DNA from: Onthomonas sp964456525
GTDB lineage: Bacteria; Bacillota; Clostridia; Oscillospirales; Oscillospiraceae
Assembly: GCA_964456525.1 (NCBI GenBank)
Contig: CAYWAP010000004.1
Span: 1 to 64,000 of the forward strand
Reading direction: 5' to 3'
DNA length: 64,000 nucleotides
Within the stretch, counting starts at the first letter, position 1. Every line of letters begins with the position of its first letter. Made by a program: the position numbers and the translations under genes. The notes under the pieces are model-generated. The model searched no databases. It was not told the DNA's origin and saw only the letters and a program-made list of their open reading frames with translations. Below, piece by piece: positions 60,751-64,000 of the stretch.

Positions 60751-61875
60751 TTATTTCAAAATGGCGGTAAAATCCGGAACCTTTCCGGCATAAATCCGCC
60801 CGGAAAACGCCACGTGGGGCAGTTCGTAAAAGGGAATCCCCTCCGGGACAATATACCGATAGAGCGGGTCAGCCGCCACCGCCCGGGCCGATTTTACAAT
60901 GGCCTCGATATACACCTCATCCATCTCAAACACATCGGATAAGTGCATCAGCTCCGGCGGCGTCTCCAGCGGGCAGAACACCTGTACGCGCTTGCCGTAC
61001 TTCCGGCTCACGGCGGCGGCCAGAGAGGACATCGTCACCGTCTCCCCGATGACGGTCAGATCTGCCCCCTCCGCCCGGGGCCGCTCCGCGCCGGGGAACT
61101 GATTTTCCCCCGTGTCAATGGCCCGTTCCAGGGCGGCATAGACCGCCTCCCCAAAGCAGCCCACAGGCACCCCCACCACGTAGGGTGTGCCAAATCGCTC
61201 CCGCAGCGTTTTGGCTGCTGCAAACCCGGCGGAGGAAATCACCAGATTCACTTCCGCCGCACCGGCCCGCCCCAGCTCTTCCAGCGTGCTGCCCATGGCC
61301 CAGCAGCTGACGGTGGAAAATCCACGGGCGCGCAGCGCTGCGCGGATGGACGTTTCCGTGCCGGAGAGGGCGAAGTCCAGAGGCGTCGCCCCGAGGATAT
61401 TCACCCCCCGAGGCACGGTTTTCTCCACCGTCCCGGGGAAGCGGGATGCAAGGGCGGACAGGGCCATTCCCGCCCCCTGCACATAGGAGTGCATGCCGTT
61501 GGTGGAAAAGCCAAAAGTGGTAATGCCGGTTTTCTCCTCGACGATGGCCGCGATGGCAGGCAGATCCGTTCCGCTCATCATGGGAACCGGCGTGCCGCAG
61601 ATGGCGATAAATCTGGGGGAAAGCTGCCGCGCAGCCGACACCACATCGTGGATCAGCTTGTCGTCGCTGCCCAGAATGGCGTCGATCTCGGAAAGGCCGG
61701 AAATAAAGATCAGACTGTCCTGATCGTACCACCGCAGCTCATCATGGGTGTTATAGGTGGAGTTGCAGCCGGATGGGTCGTGCATGACCACCATACCGCC
61801 CAGCTCATACAGGGACGAGCAGACGCCGGAGACGTCCGCGGTGTAGGTGGATAAAATTCTCGCAGTTTGCCGCAT
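60751..61875 (-). CDS. Nitrogenase component-1-like protein, NifK/BchB-type partner
   Basis: 374 residues. Three N-terminal cysteines, C19 (VSGVCSS), C37 (DPSGCNS) and C93 (AICGTPVPMMSGTDL), are spaced like the P-cluster/[4Fe-4S] ligands of nitrogenase-family subunits, and ISGLSEIDAILGSDDKL near 58 matches the conserved helix. The FeMo-cofactor His/Cys pair is not apparent, so N2 reduction is unlikely. The ATG at 61875 has AAAGGAG 8 bases upstream; a start at 61905 is an alternative. Last of three genes, 33 bases after its partner. Confidence 0.8.
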   Translation of the reverse strand: MRQTARILSTYTADVSGVCSSLYELGGMVVMHDPSGCNSTYNTHDELRWYDQDSLIFISGLSEIDAILGSDDKLIHDVVSAARQLSPRFIAICGTPVPMMSGTDLPAIAAIVEEKTGITTFGFSTNGMHSYVQGAGMALSALASRFPGTVEKTVPRGVNILGATPLDFALSGTETSIRAALRARGFSTVSCWAMGSTLEELGRAGAAEVNLVISSAGFAAAKTLRERFGTPYVVGVPVGCFGEAVYAALERAIDTGENQFPGAERPRAEGADLTVIGETVTMSSLAAAVSRKYGKRVQVFCPLETPPELMHLSDVFEMDEVYIEAIVKSARAVAADPLYRYIVPEGIPFYELPHVAFSGRIYAGKVPDFTAILK

Positions 61876-61908
61876 GGAAACCGCTCCTTTCCAAACAAGG
61901 CCCATGCC

Positions 61909-63237
61909 TCACAGGCAGCACGCGCACCCCAGCCCCTTTCGGGGAATCAGCGCTTTGCCGTCCTTTTCGGTTTCAAAGGCCTCAATCATCATCCCGGCGG
62001 TGCGGCAGATGCCGTCAAATCCGTGCAGCCCGCCGCCCTGCACCAGATTGACAAAGTGGTTTGTGGCGTTAAAATAGGCCGCCTTCTGGCCGATGGCCAG
62101 GGTCTTTTCCCGGTGTTGCCGGGGCATTTCCCGCATTTTCACATGAATGGTGGAGTAGATCATCAGGTTTGGCGCATGGGTCTGAAGCCAGTCATAATCG
62201 GCGCGCTCTTCGCCGTTAAAGGCGTCCAGATAGACCTTTGTCACCCGAAACCCGTGGGAGAGCAGCAGCCGCGCAAGGCCCAGCGGGCGGGGATGGAAGG
62301 TGTAATCCAACACCACCGGCGCATCGCCAATGACGGCCTTTGCCCGGGCAAGGGCCGCCTCACATTCCGCAATTTTCGCCGTTTTGTCCACACGCGCCGC
62401 CCCTAACGCATCTGCCAGTGTATCCAGCTGCACCCCGATCTCCTCATAGCCAAAGCAGGAGGGCAGATAAAGGCAGTTTGCCTCCAGCCGCCGGGCCAGA
62501 TCCTCTGCCCCCAGCTTGGCGTTGGGATAGGTGTAAACATACAATTTGCTCTCCGAGAGAGCCTGAAACGCCTCGTACGTCTGGCATCGGGGCAGCTCTC
62601 TCAGCTCACAGCCTGCGGCGCGGACCAGCTCCGCCAGCTCACAGGTGCTGTCCAGGGCGAAATCGCCGCCGATCACGCTGACAGACCGCCGACTCTGGGG
62701 GCGTTTCTCCAGCACGGAGTACATGGCCTTGCGCAGAAATTGATCCGGCGAGCGGTCCCCTTTCTGTTTGATGGGGTCCATATAGCACTCGATAAAGGGG
62801 ATGTCCGGAAACCGCCGGCGCAAAACCCGGTACACCATGGGGATGTCGGTTCCCAGAAAGTGGTGTACGCAGACGGTAAACAGCAGCACGCAGGAGGGCT
62901 TCCGGGGAAGGCGGTTCAAAATATCCGTCACGCCCTCGATCATCAGATCTTCCATATCCCCGTCCACAAAGTTGTGCTCCTGCAAAAACACGGTGGAAAA
63001 CCGGTCCAGCGCGTTCATCTCCGCCGCCGTCAGAACGACGCCCCGGTTGCAGTTGGGGGCGCAGATGTAAATTTGATGGGAGCCGGGAATCAGCATCCCG
63101 GTGTGGACGATGTTCCAGGGGCCATGGGCCGGGGAATTGTACTCCAGTTCCGAGGCAAAGGGCGCCGGCCACGCCGCCTCCCGGATGGGCGCCGCCGCAC
63201 CGGAGACGTCCACCTTTCCGTGTACCACTTTCAGCAT
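61909..63237 (-). CDS. Nitrogenase component-1-like protein, NifD-type partner
   Basis: 442 residues. Cys59 and Cys63 (YICAPNCNRGVV) and Cys116/Cys123 (PSCVLLFTVCVHHFLGTDI) stand where nitrogenase-family alpha subunits hold their Fe-S ligands; the latter block matches the C-P-x-G-x-I-G-D-D motif. CFGYEEIGVQLDTLADAL near 270 is another shared element. The protein ends GLGCACCL, a cysteine cluster not found in NifD. The ATG overlaps the nifH-like stop by seven bases (ATGCTGA), so translation is coupled. A longer open frame to 63615 is antisense-like read-through of the nifH-like gene. Confidence 0.8.
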   Translation of the reverse strand: MLKVVHGKVDVSGAAAPIREAAWPAPFASELEYNSPAHGPWNIVHTGMLIPGSHQIYICAPNCNRGVVLTAAEMNALDRFSTVFLQEHNFVDGDMEDLMIEGVTDILNRLPRKPSCVLLFTVCVHHFLGTDIPMVYRVLRRRFPDIPFIECYMDPIKQKGDRSPDQFLRKAMYSVLEKRPQSRRSVSVIGGDFALDSTCELAELVRAAGCELRELPRCQTYEAFQALSESKLYVYTYPNAKLGAEDLARRLEANCLYLPSCFGYEEIGVQLDTLADALGAARVDKTAKIAECEAALARAKAVIGDAPVVLDYTFHPRPLGLARLLLSHGFRVTKVYLDAFNGEERADYDWLQTHAPNLMIYSTIHVKMREMPRQHREKTLAIGQKAAYFNATNHFVNLVQGGGLHGFDGICRTAGMMIEAFETEKDGKALIPRKGLGCACCL

Positions 63238-64000
63238 GACGGACGCTCCAGTCCGCAGAGCTCGGCCACCTTGGCTGCCAGAGTTCGGTATTCCCCGGCC
63301 ATCTCGGAGTCCGGGAAGGCCTCCAGCACGGTCATTTTCCGCTCCTCCGCCTCCAGCACCTGCTCGCTGCGGCTCAATGTGCCGATCACCCGGCTTTGAA
63401 TATCGCCGCAGAGCTCGGCCACCTTGGCGTCCTCGTGCTTCACGTTCCGGCGGTTCAGAATCAGGCCGCCCAGCTCCGCATAGCCCCGTTCCCGGAAATG
63501 TTCCACCGCCATGGCGATGTTGGCCGCGGCGTGGAGGGACATGTTCTCCCCGGAGGTGACAATAAACACCTTCTCCGCGTAGCCGCTGCGCATGGGCATG
63601 GAGAACCCGCCGCACACCACGTCCCCCAGCACATCGTAAAAGACGATGTCGGGCCGATAGCGCTCATAAGCGCCCTTGGCCCTCAGCTCTTCCAGGGCGG
63701 CGATAATCCCCCGGCCTGCACAGCCCATGCCGGGGGTGGGGCCTCCGGCCTCCACGCACAAAACGCCCTGATAGCCCACCTTCACCATGTCCTCCAGGGT
63801 GAAGTCATGTTTCCCGGCCCGCTTCAGTTCCAGCACGGTGGAGAGGGGCGCTCCATGGCGCAGATTGACGGTGGAATCCGCCTTGGGATCGCAGCCGACC
63901 TGCATGACGGTGTAGCCCTGTTCCGCCAGCGCCACGGCAACATTGGATACGGTGGTGGATTTCCCGATACCGCCCTTTCCGTAAACAGCAACTTGAATCA
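63231..64000 (-). CDS. NifH-like Fe-protein ATPase (partial, start codon cut by window edge)
   Basis: About 256 residues. Base 64000 is the T of what should be an ATG, so only one base is missing. P-loop YGKGGIGKSTT at residue 7, switch regions with GCDPKADST near 36, and both [4Fe-4S] cysteines: C94 in GGPTPGMGCAGRG and C130 in LGDVVCGGFSMP; Arg97, the DraT ADP-ribosylation site in true NifH, is present. This is a complete-looking Fe protein that should pass electrons, coupled to ATP hydrolysis, to the two downstream component-1-like proteins. Shorter than N2-fixing NifH (about 275-290). No nifB, nifE or nifN is visible. Confidence 0.88.
   Translation of the reverse strand, partial: IQVAVYGKGGIGKSTTVSNVAVALAEQGYTVMQVGCDPKADSTVNLRHGAPLSTVLELKRAGKHDFTLEDMVKVGYQGVLCVEAGGPTPGMGCAGRGIIAALEELRAKGAYERYRPDIVFYDVLGDVVCGGFSMPMRSGYAEKVFIVTSGENMSLHAAANIAMAVEHFRERGYAELGGLILNRRNVKHEDAKVAELCGDIQSRVIGTLSRSEQVLEAEERKMTVLEAFPDSEMAGEYRTLAAKVAELCGLERPSC

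Noticed and set aside
60751..64000. A true N2-fixing nifHDK operon
   Set aside because: D- and K-like proteins are short, lack the cofactor ligands, and no nifB, nifE or nifN is seen; nitrogen fixation cannot be supported.

Overview
The window reads as the chromosome of a spore-forming-lineage, anaerobic Clostridia, most likely Oscillospirales/Oscillospiraceae (relatives of Flavonifractor, Oscillibacter, Intestinimonas). The grounds are the GC-rich coding sequence, the AGGAGG-type ribosome binding sites, the rimP-nusA-ylxR-ylxQ-infB-rbfA-nrnA-truB-ribF order, a yaaL-bofA pair, DUF3793 next to a flavodoxin, FAD-dependent ThyX, and several TTG/GTG starts. This is inferred from gene content; no marker search was possible. 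A 100-base run of N at 16807-16906 is a scaffold gap flanked on both sides by the same 55 bases, so it is probably an unmerged contig overlap.

Layout. 1-2360: a short hairpin repeat, then a YtrB-like ABC ATPase and its permease. 2423-10971: the translation/transcription factor operon on the minus strand with a good promoter at its head. 11078-14864: three tandem CDP-glycerol-type glycerophosphotransferases (teichoic-acid-like wall polymer). 14942-16124: a CPBP membrane protease bracketed by two more copies of the hairpin repeat. 16196-21341: xpt, a shortened histidine phosphatase, thyX, a MalY/PatB aminotransferase, ylmH, an unknown gene and a NUDIX hydrolase. 21388-26156: groES-groEL under promoter+CIRCE, then ftsH. 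26381-29893: rlmB and a degenerate P-type-ATPase-like membrane protein. 30099-32379: a small leader/peptide transcription unit, a thioesterase that looks frameshifted, and a DUF3793-flavodoxin pair behind two GTTAG-N6-CTAAC operators. 32590-41000: HAD phosphatase, VanW-domain wall protein, DUF2461, bofA, yaaL, folC, a CorC-type CBS protein and a small gene with a long structured leader. 40935-57613: the complete S10-spc-alpha superoperon (rpsJ to rplQ, with secY, adk, map, infA, rpoA), 32 genes on the minus strand, interrupted only by a 527-base structured gap between rpsN and rpsH. 57729-60709: nitroreductase, HAD hydrolase, galM. 60751-64000: a NifH-like ATPase and two nitrogenase-component-1-like proteins, cut by the window end just before the first base of the nifH-like start codon.

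Most of the window is housekeeping. The parts that deserve attention are the nitrogenase-like reductase at the right end, the dispersed hairpin repeat with terminal inverted repeats, the P-type-ATPase-like protein that has lost its phosphorylation motif, the metal-type operators ahead of DUF3793-flavodoxin, the 7-base duplication that appears to knock the thioesterase out of frame, and several structured leaders (30.1-30.35, 40.69-40.86, 49.99-50.5 and 59.45-59.6 kb). No tRNA, rRNA, CRISPR array, transposase or phage gene was seen.
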